This document shows, piece by piece, positions 23,781-31,090 of a stretch of 32,208 nt of DNA. Origin of the DNA: Minisyncoccota bacterium (GTDB taxonomy: Bacteria > Patescibacteriota > Minisyncoccia > UBA6257 > HR35); assembly GCA_028276315.1 (NCBI GenBank), contig JAPYWP010000001.1, positions 1 to 32,208 on the forward strand. Reading direction: 5' to 3'. Under the pieces are notes generated by a model. The model worked only from the letters and a program-made list of their open reading frames with translations, ran no database searches and was not told where the DNA came from. A program made the translations under genes and the position numbers. The number at the start of each line of letters is the position of its first letter. Position 1 is the first letter of the stretch.

Positions 23781-24578
23781 TTATTCATTTAAATTTTTCT
23801 CATTTAAAATTTCTAAAAAATTCCAAAGATCTTTTGTGCTGAAAAATTTAACAGAAACTTTTATTTTACCATCTTCTGACTTTTGAATATCAACTTTTGA
23901 CTGTAAAATTTCTTCAAGCTTTCTTTTTAAAAAAGCAATTTCAGGATCTAATTCTTTTTGCTCTTTTTTATTTTCTTTCAATTTTTGTGTCTCTTGCAGT
24001 GTTAAACCTTCATTTATTATTTTAAGAAAAATTTTTTTCTGAAGTTCAACATTTTCTATTGAAAGAAGTATTCTTGCATGAGCTTCTGAAATTTTGCCAC
24101 TTTTTAGCGCTTCTTGAATTTCTTCTGGAAGTTTTAAAAGCCTTATTGTATTTGCAACATAAGCCCTTGATTTTCCTATCCTTGAAGCTATCTCAATCTG
24201 AGTCATACCAAATTCTTCCATTAATCTTGCAAAAGCCTTTGCTCTTTCTATTGGATTTAAATCTTCTCTTTGAATATTTTCAATTAAAGCAACCTCAAGT
24301 TTTGCTTTATCTGATAACTCTTTTATAATTGCAGGAACTGTTTTTAATCCTATAAGTTTTGCAGCTTGCAACCTTCTTTCTCCAGCAACAAGTTCATACC
24401 AAACATCAATACCATTTTCTGTTTGAATTTCTTTTCTCGTAACAATTAAAGGCTCTAAAATCCCAAATTCTTTTATAGACTCAGCTAATTCTTGTAAGCT
24501 TTCAGGGCTAAATATTTTTCTTGGTTGATAAGGATTTGGTAAAATTTTTTCTACTTCAATAAAATATATTTGCTCCAT
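23781..24578 (-). CDS. parB: ParB/Spo0J chromosome-partitioning CTPase
   Basis: 265 aa. The N-terminal CTP-binding ParB domain has PNPYQPRKIF, the GERRLQAA motif (residues 66-73) and ENIQREDLNPIERA (100-113). The helix-turn-helix for parS binding is MTQIEIASRIGKSRAYVANTI with SEAHARILL following. A short C-terminal dimerisation part closes it. parA is not adjacent and no parS site (TGTTTCACGTGAAACA-like) is visible. First gene of parB-mutM-rplI, divergent from lepA with 62 bp between the starts. TATAAT lies 6 nt before the ATG. Confidence 0.96.
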   Translation of the reverse strand: MEQIYFIEVEKILPNPYQPRKIFSPESLQELAESIKEFGILEPLIVTRKEIQTENGIDVWYELVAGERRLQAAKLIGLKTVPAIIKELSDKAKLEVALIENIQREDLNPIERAKAFARLMEEFGMTQIEIASRIGKSRAYVANTIRLLKLPEEIQEALKSGKISEAHARILLSIENVELQKKIFLKIINEGLTLQETQKLKENKKEQKELDPEIAFLKRKLEEILQSKVDIQKSEDGKIKVSVKFFSTKDLWNFLEILNEKNLNE

Positions 24579-24584
24579 GTTTTA

Positions 24585-24590
24585 ATTATA
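24585..24590 (-). promoter_or_regulatory. -10 box of parB, leaderless arrangement
   Basis: The minus strand reads TATAAT, six bases, then the parB ATG. Transcription would start at the A of ATG. The -35 region is weak. Confidence 0.55.
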
Positions 24591-24628
24591 CAATATTTTT
24601 TAAAAAAATAAAATTTATTAAAAGATTT

Positions 24629-24634
24629 TATAAT
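24629..24634 (+). promoter_or_regulatory. -10 box of lepA, leaderless arrangement
   Basis: TATAAT, six bases, then the lepA ATG at 24641, mirroring parB on the other strand. No Shine-Dalgarno and no good -35 box. Confidence 0.55.
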
Positions 24635-24640
24635 AATCTT

Positions 24641-26380
24641 ATGATAGAGAAAATAAGAAATTTTTGCATCATTGCCCATATTGATCATGGCAAATCAACT
24701 TTAGCTGATAGATTTTTAGAAATTACTGGAGTTATTGAAAAAGAAAAAAATATAGAGCAATTTTTAGATCAATTAACTGTTGAAAGAAAACATGGAGTTA
24801 CTGTTAAAATGCAGCCCGTAAGATTAAATTATAAAGGTTTTATATTAAATCTAATTGATACTCCTGGCCATAGTGATTTTTCTTATGAAGTAAAAAGAGC
24901 ATTAAGTGCAGTAGAGGGAGCAATATTGCTTGTAGATGCAACCCAAGGAATTCAAGCACAAACAATTTTTCATTTCAATGAAGCAAAAAAGCAAAATAAA
25001 ATAATTATACCTGTAATTAATAAGATTGATCTAAAAGATCCATCATATAACTTAATAGAAGAACTAAAAAATATGACAGGGCTATCACCAATATTAGTAT
25101 CAGCAAAACTAGGTTATGGCGTAGAAGAAGTCTTAGAAAAAATAATTGAATTAATTCCTTACCCAAAAATAGAAAAAGAAAAATTAGCCCTTATTTTTGA
25201 TAGTCATTATGAAAAATATAAGGGGGTAGTTTTTCATATAAGAGTTTTTGGTGGTGAATTTAAAGAAGGAGATGAAGTTATTTTGCCTAATATAAATCAA
25301 AAAGTTAAGATAATTGAAGTTGGTTATTTTTTGCCACAAATGGAAAAAACAGAAAAAATTCTATCTGGCGAAATTGGATATTTAATTAGCAATTTGAAAA
25401 AATCAAATATTTTTTTAGTTGGGGAAAGTATTACAGAAGGAGGTAAAGGTCAGTTTAAATTTGAAAAGCCACAAAGTTTTATCTATGCCTCATTTTTCCC
25501 TCAAGAAGAAAAAGACTTTTTAAAATTTAAGGAAGTTATAGAAAAAATTTGGTTAAATGATCCTTCTTTAAGCGTAGAAGAAATTTATCTTAAAAATTTT
25601 GGAAGAGGTTTTAAAATAGGATTTTTAGGCCTTTTTCATCTTGAAATAATAAAAGAAAGGATTGAAGAAGAATTTGGCACAAAAGTTATTATAACTTTCC
25701 CATTAATTAGCTATAAAGTAATCTTAAAAGATGGAAAAGAAATATTAATTACAGAAAATTTACCTCCAGAAAATCAAATAAAAGAAATTCAAGAACCATG
25801 GGTTGAAGGATTTATTATTGTTCCAAAAGAATATTCTTCTTTTGTTTTTGAATTAATAAAACAAAAAAGAGGAGAAATTGTACAAAAAACAGATTTTGAA
25901 GATAATTTAGAAATTTTCTTTAATATGCCCCTAGAAGAATTAGTTACAAATTTTTATGATATTTTAAAATCAAGAACATCTGGTTATGCCTCTTTTTGGT
26001 GGAAATTTAAAGAATACAGAAAAAATGAAATAGGAGAATTAGATATTTTAATTAATGAGACAAAAACATTTTCATTTTTAGTAGTAAAAGAAAAGGCAGA
26101 AAAAATTGGAAGAAATATTCTTTTAAAACTAAAAGAGTATCTTCCAAGAGAAAATTTTGCAATAAAACTTCAAGCTGCTTATAATAAAAAAATAATTGCA
26201 AGAGAAACAATACCTGCAATAGCAAAAAATCCTGCTGAATGGCTTTATGGTGGAGATAGAACAAGAAAAATGAAACTTTGGAAAAAACAAAAAGAAGGGA
26301 AAAAGAAACTTCAACAACTATCTAAAGGAAAAGCTAAAGTTCCATCAGAAGTTTTAATTAAAATTTTTAAAGAGTTATAA
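24641..26380 (+). CDS. lepA: Elongation factor 4 (LepA)
   Basis: 579 aa translational GTPase acting on paused or mis-translocated ribosomes. G1 AHIDHGKST (residues 12-20), G2 region ERKHGVTVK, G3 DTPGH (73-77), G4 NKID (127-130), G5 SAK. The EF4-specific C-terminal domain is present: ARETIPAIAKNPAEWLYGGD, then KLWKKQKEGKKKL. Slightly shorter than the usual 600 residues. The last 29 bases of the gene recur as a direct repeat before sodN. Confidence 0.97.
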   Translation: MIEKIRNFCIIAHIDHGKSTLADRFLEITGVIEKEKNIEQFLDQLTVERKHGVTVKMQPVRLNYKGFILNLIDTPGHSDFSYEVKRALSAVEGAILLVDATQGIQAQTIFHFNEAKKQNKIIIPVINKIDLKDPSYNLIEELKNMTGLSPILVSAKLGYGVEEVLEKIIELIPYPKIEKEKLALIFDSHYEKYKGVVFHIRVFGGEFKEGDEVILPNINQKVKIIEVGYFLPQMEKTEKILSGEIGYLISNLKKSNIFLVGESITEGGKGQFKFEKPQSFIYASFFPQEEKDFLKFKEVIEKIWLNDPSLSVEEIYLKNFGRGFKIGFLGLFHLEIIKERIEEEFGTKVIITFPLISYKVILKDGKEILITENLPPENQIKEIQEPWVEGFIIVPKEYSSFVFELIKQKRGEIVQKTDFEDNLEIFFNMPLEELVTNFYDILKSRTSGYASFWWKFKEYRKNEIGELDILINETKTFSFLVVKEKAEKIGRNILLKLKEYLPRENFAIKLQAAYNKKIIARETIPAIAKNPAEWLYGGDRTRKMKLWKKQKEGKKKLQQLSKGKAKVPSEVLIKIFKEL

Positions 26381-26381
26381 T
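26352..26381 (+). repeat. 30-bp direct repeat, copy 1 (lepA 3' end)
   Basis: Bases TTTTAATTAAAATTTTTAAA plus GAGTTATAAT, identical to 26465-26494. Here it covers the last codons and stop of lepA. Confidence 0.9.
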
Positions 26382-26464
26382 TATAAATTTTCTTATAAGA
26401 AGGAGTGAGGCTTGATTAGGAAAAATTTCCAATTTCAACCTTTAGAAGAATATACCCTAAAAAC

Positions 26465-26494
26465 TTTTAATTAAAATTTTTAAAGAGTTATAAT
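26465..26494 (+). repeat. 30-bp direct repeat, copy 2 (sodN promoter)
   Basis: Exact copy of 26352-26381, 113 bp downstream. It ends in TATAAT (26489-26494), which is the -10 box of sodN, with the ATG 6 nt later at 26501. The -35 zone (TTTAAT, 26466-26471, 17-bp spacer) is weak. The duplication therefore turned a lepA 3'-end sequence into a promoter, or the reverse. Confidence 0.85.
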
Positions 26495-26500
26495 ATTATT

Positions 26501-26974
26501 ATGAATAAAAAATTTAAAAAAATAAAAGCAGAGGCTCATTGTGATATTCCTTGTGGAATTTATGAACCAATAGCAGCAAAAATAGCAGCAAAAACAGTTT
26601 TAAGAATGATGCTTCAAATACAATCAATACCTATGCCAAAAGATTGGACAAATAAAGATGAAGTTTTATTTTATTTAAATGAAATTACAAGAAGAATTCA
26701 AACAAAAGAAGAACATGCTGAAATTTGTAAAAGAGAATTAAGGATACTTTGGGCAGACTTTTTTAAAAAAGAACATCTTGAAAAATATCCAAATTTACAT
26801 GATATTTTTTGGGAGGCATTAAAACTTGCATCTAAAGCAAAACAAAATATAGATCCTAAAATAGCAGAAGAACTTTGCAAAAAAGTTGATGAAATAGCAA
26901 AAATATTTTATGAAGTTAAAAATGATCCTGAAAGATTCAAAAGTTATTTAGACCTAACAGAAAAATTATTTTAA
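26501..26974 (+). CDS. sodN: Nickel superoxide dismutase precursor
   Basis: 157 aa. The nickel hook AHCDIPCGIYEP is at residues 12-23: His13, Cys14 and Cys18 correspond to H1, C2 and C6 of mature Ni-SOD, and Asp15 and Tyr21 to D3 and Y9. A 12-residue leader (MNKKFKKIKAEA) must be cleaved so that His13 becomes the N-terminus and binds Ni. The remainder is a four-helix bundle of expected length. The next gene encodes the likely leader peptidase and starts with a 1-nt overlap. The mRNA is predicted leaderless (TATAAT-N6-ATG). No Fe/Mn SOD is seen nearby. Confidence 0.95.
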   Translation: MNKKFKKIKAEAHCDIPCGIYEPIAAKIAAKTVLRMMLQIQSIPMPKDWTNKDEVLFYLNEITRRIQTKEEHAEICKRELRILWADFFKKEHLEKYPNLHDIFWEALKLASKAKQNIDPKIAEELCKKVDEIAKIFYEVKNDPERFKSYLDLTEKLF

Positions 26975-27225
26975 TGGATAAATTTTTAGTAAAAATTGAT
27001 GGTATTTCTTGTTTTCCAGATCTTTTACCTCAAAAAATTTATCTTGCAAAAAAAGTTAAAAATCCAAAAATTGGAGATTTTTTAGTCTTCAAATACAAAA
27101 ATAAAATTTTAGTTAAAAAATTGAGAAAAATTGAGAAAAATTTTTTAATTTTAGAAGACAATTTCAAAAACAACTATAAAATTAGAAAAACAAAAAATTT
27201 TTTAAAAATTATAAAAGAAATTTAA
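26974..27225 (+). CDS. sodX: SodX-like Ni-SOD maturation peptidase (S26 family), minimal
   Basis: 83 aa, shorter than most S26 peptidases. The order matches the signal-peptidase core: KIDGISCFPDLLP (Ser12 as nucleophile, with Cys where Met is usual), NPKIGDFLVFKYKNK, then ILVKKLRKI (Lys48 as general base) and FLILEDN. No membrane anchor is present. Overlap with sodN (TAATG) and the need of Ni-SOD for leader removal support the call. The gene stops 1 nt before the convergent binding-protein pseudogene. Confidence 0.8.
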   Translation: MDKFLVKIDGISCFPDLLPQKIYLAKKVKNPKIGDFLVFKYKNKILVKKLRKIEKNFLILEDNFKNNYKIRKTKNFLKIIKEI

Positions 27226-27226
27226 A

Positions 27227-28353
27227 TTACTCGTTAGTATAATCCACAATTTTGCCATCTTTTATAAATTGCAAAGAAACTGGCAAATTTTCAACCTCAT
27301 GATTTTCGTTAAAAACTATAGTTCCGTTTACTGTTGTAAACTTATTTTTTTCAATATATTTATTAACATCATCTTTACTATTTGAAATTGCATCAACTAG
27401 AACGTATAGTGCATCATAAATTCTATCAGCTGATTTTGCTGGTTTTATTTTATAGAATTCTTCAAATTTTTTTTGAAAAGGCTTCTGGTTGAACTTCCCA
27501 ATTAACAAAAACAATTTCTTCTAAAAGATTTTTATCAATATTAGGATTTGAAATTAAATCTAAAATAGCAACATGGGTTATTATTTTTTGCCTTAAAATC
27601 TAATTCTTTTGCTCTTTTAAGAAAATTTTCCATATCTTTATCAACCATATCAATAAAAACTGCATCGACTCCTTTTTCTTTTAATTTCAAAATAGTTGTT
27701 CTAAAATCATTGTTGCCAATTTCATTATAACTTTCATCAATAACCTCTGTTCCATTATAATTTTTCATAATTTTTGAAAGAACATTTTTAATTTCTTCTC
27801 CAAAACTAGAAGCAAATCTAACTACCCCTAATTTTTTAACTCCTTCTTTTTTTAAATAAATTTCGACAACCTTAAGAACCTTTTCAAAAGAAGGCAACAT
27901 AGTAAAAGAATATTCATTTGTCTCAAAACTACCTTTAATTCTAAAATTTGTAGGAGTAATTAGAGTTATTTTATAATCTTTTGCTAAAGGAATAAGTGGT
28001 TGAGTTGTAAAATCCCATAAACTTCCTATAATTCCATCAACCTTATCTACATTAACTAGTTTTAAAAAAGCAGAAACAGCATCTTGAGCTTGTGTATGAT
28101 CATCTTCAAAAATAACTTCTAATTTTCTTCCATTAATACCTCCATTTTTATTAATCTCACTTGCTGCAAGCTCTATTGCTTTTTTAGCATAATCTCCATA
28201 ACTTGCCGCATAACCAGTTAAAGACAATATTACTCCAATTTTGATTTTTTCTTTTGTACTAAAAGTTTGCTTTTTACTTACACCATACCAAACCCCAACA
28301 ATAATAATTACAACAATAATTATTCCTATAATTATTTTTGTTGTTTTGTTCAT
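27227..28353 (-). pseudogene. LivJ-like substrate-binding protein (Peripla_BP_6), frameshifted copy 1
   Basis: ABC-transporter-type ligand-binding protein. MNKTTKIIIGIIIVVIIIVG is a membrane anchor; IKIGVILSLTGYAASYGDYA and INKNGGINGRKLEVIFEDD are typical of the branched-chain amino-acid binding family. The frame breaks twice. First, a run of six T on the plus strand (27584-27589) should be five to read DFKAKIITHVAILDLISNP. Second, AAAA at 27476-27479 should be AAA to read WEVQPEAFQKKFEEF. With both corrected, a protein of about 375 aa with a normal C-terminus (LQFIKDGKIVDYTNE) is restored. No permease or ATPase gene is adjacent. Real decay, phase variation or assembly error remain possible. 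Confidence 0.88.
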
Positions 28354-28365
28354 GTTTATTTTAGC

Positions 28366-28392
28366 AGTAAGTGCGTGAAATTGCTACTTACT
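28366..28392 (-). promoter_or_regulatory. Inverted-repeat element before binding-protein copy 1
   Basis: AGTAAGT and ACTTACT arms (7 bp) surround a 13-nt centre containing AATTTCAC on the minus strand. It ends 12 nt before the ATG. A related element lies before the 23-codon remnant (29432-29455). It may be an operator or leader structure common to these genes. Confidence 0.5.
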
Positions 28393-28422
28393 AATTAATC
28401 TTGTCTTTTTTATAATTTTAAA

Positions 28423-28836
28423 TTAAATTTTCTCTTTAATTATTTCAATAAATTTTTCAATATCTTTTAAGCGTTGATGCAATATATCATAAACAATATC
28501 ATAATTCAATTCTTCATAATCATGAGCTATAATATTTCTAAAACCAACCATTTTAATTAATTTTTCGGCAAATTCTCTATCTATAATTCCCTCCTCGCTA
28601 AGAATAATAAAACTTTCTGCCATTGTTGTTGGCTTGCGAAGGTTTTTGAAAGATATTACTGCTTCAGCTATAGCAATAGTTGATTGAATAGCTAAATAAA
28701 GATAACGTTCTACTGCTCCGCGAATATCAATATCTTTCTCTATTTCTTCTCGAGAATATTCTTTATATCTTTCTAGTATTTTTAGATATTTTTGAACAGA
28801 ACTTATTTTGTTTTCTATAACATTAAAATTAATCAT
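28423..28836 (-). CDS. hepT: HepT-like HEPN toxin (RNase) of a MNT-HEPN module
   Basis: 137 aa, all-helical. The HEPN active-site motif RNIIAHDY is at residues 100-107: Arg100 and His105 for RNA cleavage, and Tyr107 as the residue that MntA partners oligoAMPylate in known HepT proteins (RX4HXY). The helix MAESFIILSEEGIIDREFAEKL is typical of the DUF86 family. It starts 2 nt after the nucleotidyltransferase gene, the standard order. The predicted role is growth arrest or anti-phage by RNA cleavage, kept silent by modification. Confidence 0.9.
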   Translation of the reverse strand: MINFNVIENKISSVQKYLKILERYKEYSREEIEKDIDIRGAVERYLYLAIQSTIAIAEAVISFKNLRKPTTMAESFIILSEEGIIDREFAEKLIKMVGFRNIIAHDYEELNYDIVYDILHQRLKDIEKFIEIIKEKI

Positions 28837-28838
28837 TT

Positions 28839-29228
28839 TTAAGATCGTGTTAGACCATATTTTAATAACATAGTGTGAAAATCAAAATACTCGTTTAATA
28901 TTTTAGGCTCAATTAAAATCTTAAATGGTTCACGTTCAAAAATTAAATTACCCTCTTTAATTATATTAAATTTCAACTCCGGACTTTCGCATATATTAAG
29001 AATTACTATATCAATATTGTCTGTTTTTAAAATTTGAGCTAACTGATTTAATAGCTCTATTTTGATATCGAACATTCTCTTTTTATCCTGTATATCAACA
29101 TAAATAGCAAAATCATAGTCACTAATTAACCCAGCATCTTTTCTAGCCCGAGAACCAAAAAGATAAGCAAGTTTAACTTCTGGATATTTGCTAAATACAT
29201 TTTTAATATTTTTCATTTTATCATCCAT
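28839..29228 (-). CDS. mntA: MntA-like nucleotidyltransferase antitoxin
   Basis: 129 aa from the ATG at 29228 (MDDKMKNIK); a start nine codons upstream at 29255 is possible. The minimal nucleotidyltransferase motif GSX10DXD is exact: Gly25-Ser26 and Asp37/Asp39 in FGSRARKDAGLISDYD, and a third carboxylate is probable in IDIVIL. Known MntA enzymes transfer AMP to the Tyr of HepT. The C-terminal part after residue 100 (FKILIEPKILNEYFDFHTML) is typical of the family. Together with hepT it forms a complete module. Confidence 0.9.
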   Translation of the reverse strand: MDDKMKNIKNVFSKYPEVKLAYLFGSRARKDAGLISDYDFAIYVDIQDKKRMFDIKIELLNQLAQILKTDNIDIVILNICESPELKFNIIKEGNLIFEREPFKILIEPKILNEYFDFHTMLLKYGLTRS

Positions 29229-29320
29229 ATTAAGTATATTTTTATATTTTATCAAACTTTATTTACCATCATAAAATTAGTTGCTAAAAATTGCTTATGA
29301 TTTTAATCTTAAAGAAATAT

Positions 29321-29392
29321 TTATAAACAGAATACACCAATAGCGAGAATCGTAACAATTATTCCAATAATGATTTGAGTTTTTTTACTCAT
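29321..29392 (-). pseudogene. Remnant of a binding-protein gene: membrane-anchor segment only
   Basis: An ATG at 29392 opens a 23-codon frame, MSKKTQIIIGIIVTILAIGV plus FCL, then TAA. It closely resembles the first residues of binding-protein copy 1 (MNKTTKIIIGIIIVVIIIVG). No ligand-binding domain follows in any frame. Upstream there is TATAAT (29402-29407) and the inverted-repeat element also seen before copy 1. The simplest reading is a third paralogue deleted after its anchor. A functional 23-aa membrane peptide is less likely. Confidence 0.6.
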
Positions 29393-29654
29393 AGTTCCCT
29401 GATTATAAACTGATAAACTATAAATACTACAAGGTAACTGTGAAAATTACTACCTAATGCTTATTTTTCGCTTTTTTGTGTTATTCTTATCTTGCTATTA
29501 ACAAAATTCTAGTTTTATATAATTATATTCTTATTAAAGTTTTTATTTACTCAAAAAATATAAAAACAAAAAAATTATTAAAATCGTTATTAAATCGCTT
29601 AACATTTATAATTATATTCTCTTAAATGTAAAAATCAATATAAAAATAGAAACA
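29393..29654. other. Intergenic stretch with a promoter-like element and no gene
   Basis: Very AT-rich. It holds the -10 box TATAAT (29402-29407, minus) and the inverted repeat 29432-29455 belonging to the remnant. A short direct repeat of the type TATAATTATATTCT occurs near 29517 and 29607. I see no coding frame, RNA gene or terminator. Confidence 0.5.
29432..29455 (-). promoter_or_regulatory. Inverted-repeat element before the binding-protein remnant
   Basis: On the minus strand AGGTA and TACCT arms flank a centre containing AATTTTCAC. On the plus strand both this and 28366-28392 contain GTGAAA, then A/T, then CTAC(C/T)TA. The shared core and similar distance upstream of a paralogous gene start suggest a common origin and perhaps a common regulator. 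Confidence 0.45.
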
Positions 29655-30425
29655 TTATTTATTTGAACTTTTGCTAAGCATTAAAATTAATCTTTCCTTT
29701 AGTTGAGGGGTAATTTTTCTATAATTTGAGGGTAGAAATTTTGCTAAATCAAAATAAATTTTCTTTTCTGGATATTCTTTAATTTTTTTCAAAAAATTAT
29801 CTTCATTAAAATTTAAATTTATTATTTTTAATTTTTTATCTAAAAGCTCTCTGTTTATTAAAGTTCCTTTCTCTAAAAGATACCACAAATCAAAAATATC
29901 TCTTCCCTTCTTTCTCCAAAGAAAAGCCCTAATTTTCTCTGTTAAAATTTCTTCTTCTTTTTCGCAAGAAATTAAAGAAACTGGGACGATTGGAAATTTC
30001 GTTTTTAAAGTAAAAATATTTGGTTCAAGAAAAATTTTTTCAAAAGAAAAATCTAATCTTATTGTTAATGGGTATTTAAAAAGTTTTCCTTGATATTTAA
30101 TTTTAAATCTTAAAGAATTTTTGGCTTGATAAAGAAAGTTTAAACTTAATTCTGGAATTTCTATTTTTAAAATTTTCATTGTTTTACTTAAAAGTTCTTT
30201 GATTGTTTTAAAAGAAAGAGTTGTTGAAAAATCTAAATCTTCAGAAAATCTTGGAGAGTTGTAAAATAAATGAAGACAGGTCCCTCCTTTAAAATAAATT
30301 TTTTCACTTAATTTTTCTCTGTAAAAATAATTTAAAAACAAAATTTGGAGATATTCGCGAAAGATTGTGAATTTATCAATTTTAAAATATTGAGAAAGTT
30401 CTTCCAATTGTGTTTCACTAATCAT
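29655..30425 (-). CDS. abiEii: AbiEii-type nucleotidyltransferase toxin
   Basis: 256 aa. The DNA polymerase beta-like motif is FKGGTCLHLFYNSPRFSEDL (residues 45-64, with Asp63 and Asp65 as metal ligands). The family C-terminal signature EKIRAFLWRKKGRDIFDLWY is at about 163-182. AbiEii/AbiGii enzymes block growth by nucleotidylating tRNA or related targets and act in abortive phage defence. The start overlaps the abiEi stop by 4 nt (ATGA), the usual antitoxin-toxin coupling. Confidence 0.93.
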   Translation of the reverse strand: MISETQLEELSQYFKIDKFTIFREYLQILFLNYFYREKLSEKIYFKGGTCLHLFYNSPRFSEDLDFSTTLSFKTIKELLSKTMKILKIEIPELSLNFLYQAKNSLRFKIKYQGKLFKYPLTIRLDFSFEKIFLEPNIFTLKTKFPIVPVSLISCEKEEEILTEKIRAFLWRKKGRDIFDLWYLLEKGTLINRELLDKKLKIINLNFNEDNFLKKIKEYPEKKIYFDLAKFLPSNYRKITPQLKERLILMLSKSSNK

Positions 30426-31006
30426 ATTTTTAAAAGTTTCATTAATTTTTCTTGCTTGGTTTTCTTTAAAATAGAGGAAAATTTTTTCTTATCTATCATT
30501 TTTAAATCAAAATCATCTTTTTCAAAATTTCTTAATCCTTTAGAACATAAATAAAGATAATCAAAAAGAGCTTTTTCTGGTAAAGCAATCAAAAATTTTT
30601 CTTTTTTCTCATAGTCAAAAAATAACTCTAATTTAATATGGGAATAAGAAAATTCTTTATCCAAAGTTTTAATAATTTTTGTTTTTTTAGGAGTTACTGA
30701 AGTAATTTGATAAGGAAATTGACTGATTATCCCATAAAAAGATAGAGCAGATTCTAAAGAAATATAAGATGGAAAATATAAAAAATTTGCAATTTGAAAG
30801 TCATCGGTTTTTGAAAAAGTAAAAAGATATTTCTTTTTAGTTAATCTTTTTAAAATTCCTCTTTTTGTCAATCTTTCCAAAATTTTATAAGTAGTATTTT
30901 CTTTTTGAATTTTAAAAATTCTTTTAAAATCAAAGACAGTAAAAAGAGAAATTTCCTTTTGTCTCAACTTTTCTATAATTGCTGCTTGAGTTAACATTCC
31001 CGCCAT
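30422..31006 (-). CDS. abiEi: AbiEi-type antitoxin (winged-helix repressor)
   Basis: 194 aa from the ATG at 31006; a longer frame starting MTRGKNW lies over the promoter and is rejected. The N-terminal winged helix (ISLFTVFDFKRIFKIQKE, then YKILERLTKRGILKRLTKKK) should bind DNA and autoregulate. The family core is FPSYISLESALSFYGII, ITSVTPKKTKII, FSYSHIKLELFFDYE and LPEKALFDYLYL. In the AbiE system this protein represses its own operon and counters AbiEii (type IV antitoxin). ATG lies 7 nt after the -10 box, so the mRNA is probably leaderless. Confidence 0.9.
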   Translation of the reverse strand: MAGMLTQAAIIEKLRQKEISLFTVFDFKRIFKIQKENTTYKILERLTKRGILKRLTKKKYLFTFSKTDDFQIANFLYFPSYISLESALSFYGIISQFPYQITSVTPKKTKIIKTLDKEFSYSHIKLELFFDYEKKEKFLIALPEKALFDYLYLCSKGLRNFEKDDFDLKMIDKKKFSSILKKTKQEKLMKLLKI

Positions 31007-31013
31007 CAGTACA

Positions 31014-31042
31014 ATTTTATACCAATTCTTTCCTCGTGTCAA
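31014..31042 (-). promoter_or_regulatory. Promoter of abiEi-abiEii
   Basis: On the minus strand a perfect TTGACA (31037-31042), 17 bp, then TAAAAT (31014-31019). Start of transcription is expected at or beside the ATG at 31006. Confidence 0.75.
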
Positions 31043-31090
31043 TTTTTATATTTTCGCACCTTCTTGGGGTTTTAACTAACTAAAACTAAT

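Noticed and set aside
23781..24640. parS site near parB
   Set aside because: No TGTTTCACGTGAAACA-like sequence found around parB or elsewhere in the window.
27584..27589. Programmed -1 frameshifting in binding-protein copy 1
   Set aside because: The A AAA AAT run resembles a slippery site, but restoring the protein needs the opposite (+1) shift, and a second +1 shift is needed 110 bp later; no stimulatory structure seen.
29256..29654. CRISPR array or integrase remnant in the AT-rich gap
   Set aside because: Only short, irregular AT repeats; no spaced identical repeats and no recombinase motif.
31007..31042. Longer AbiEi start (MTRGKNW)
   Set aside because: The codons lie over the -35 and -10 boxes of its own promoter.
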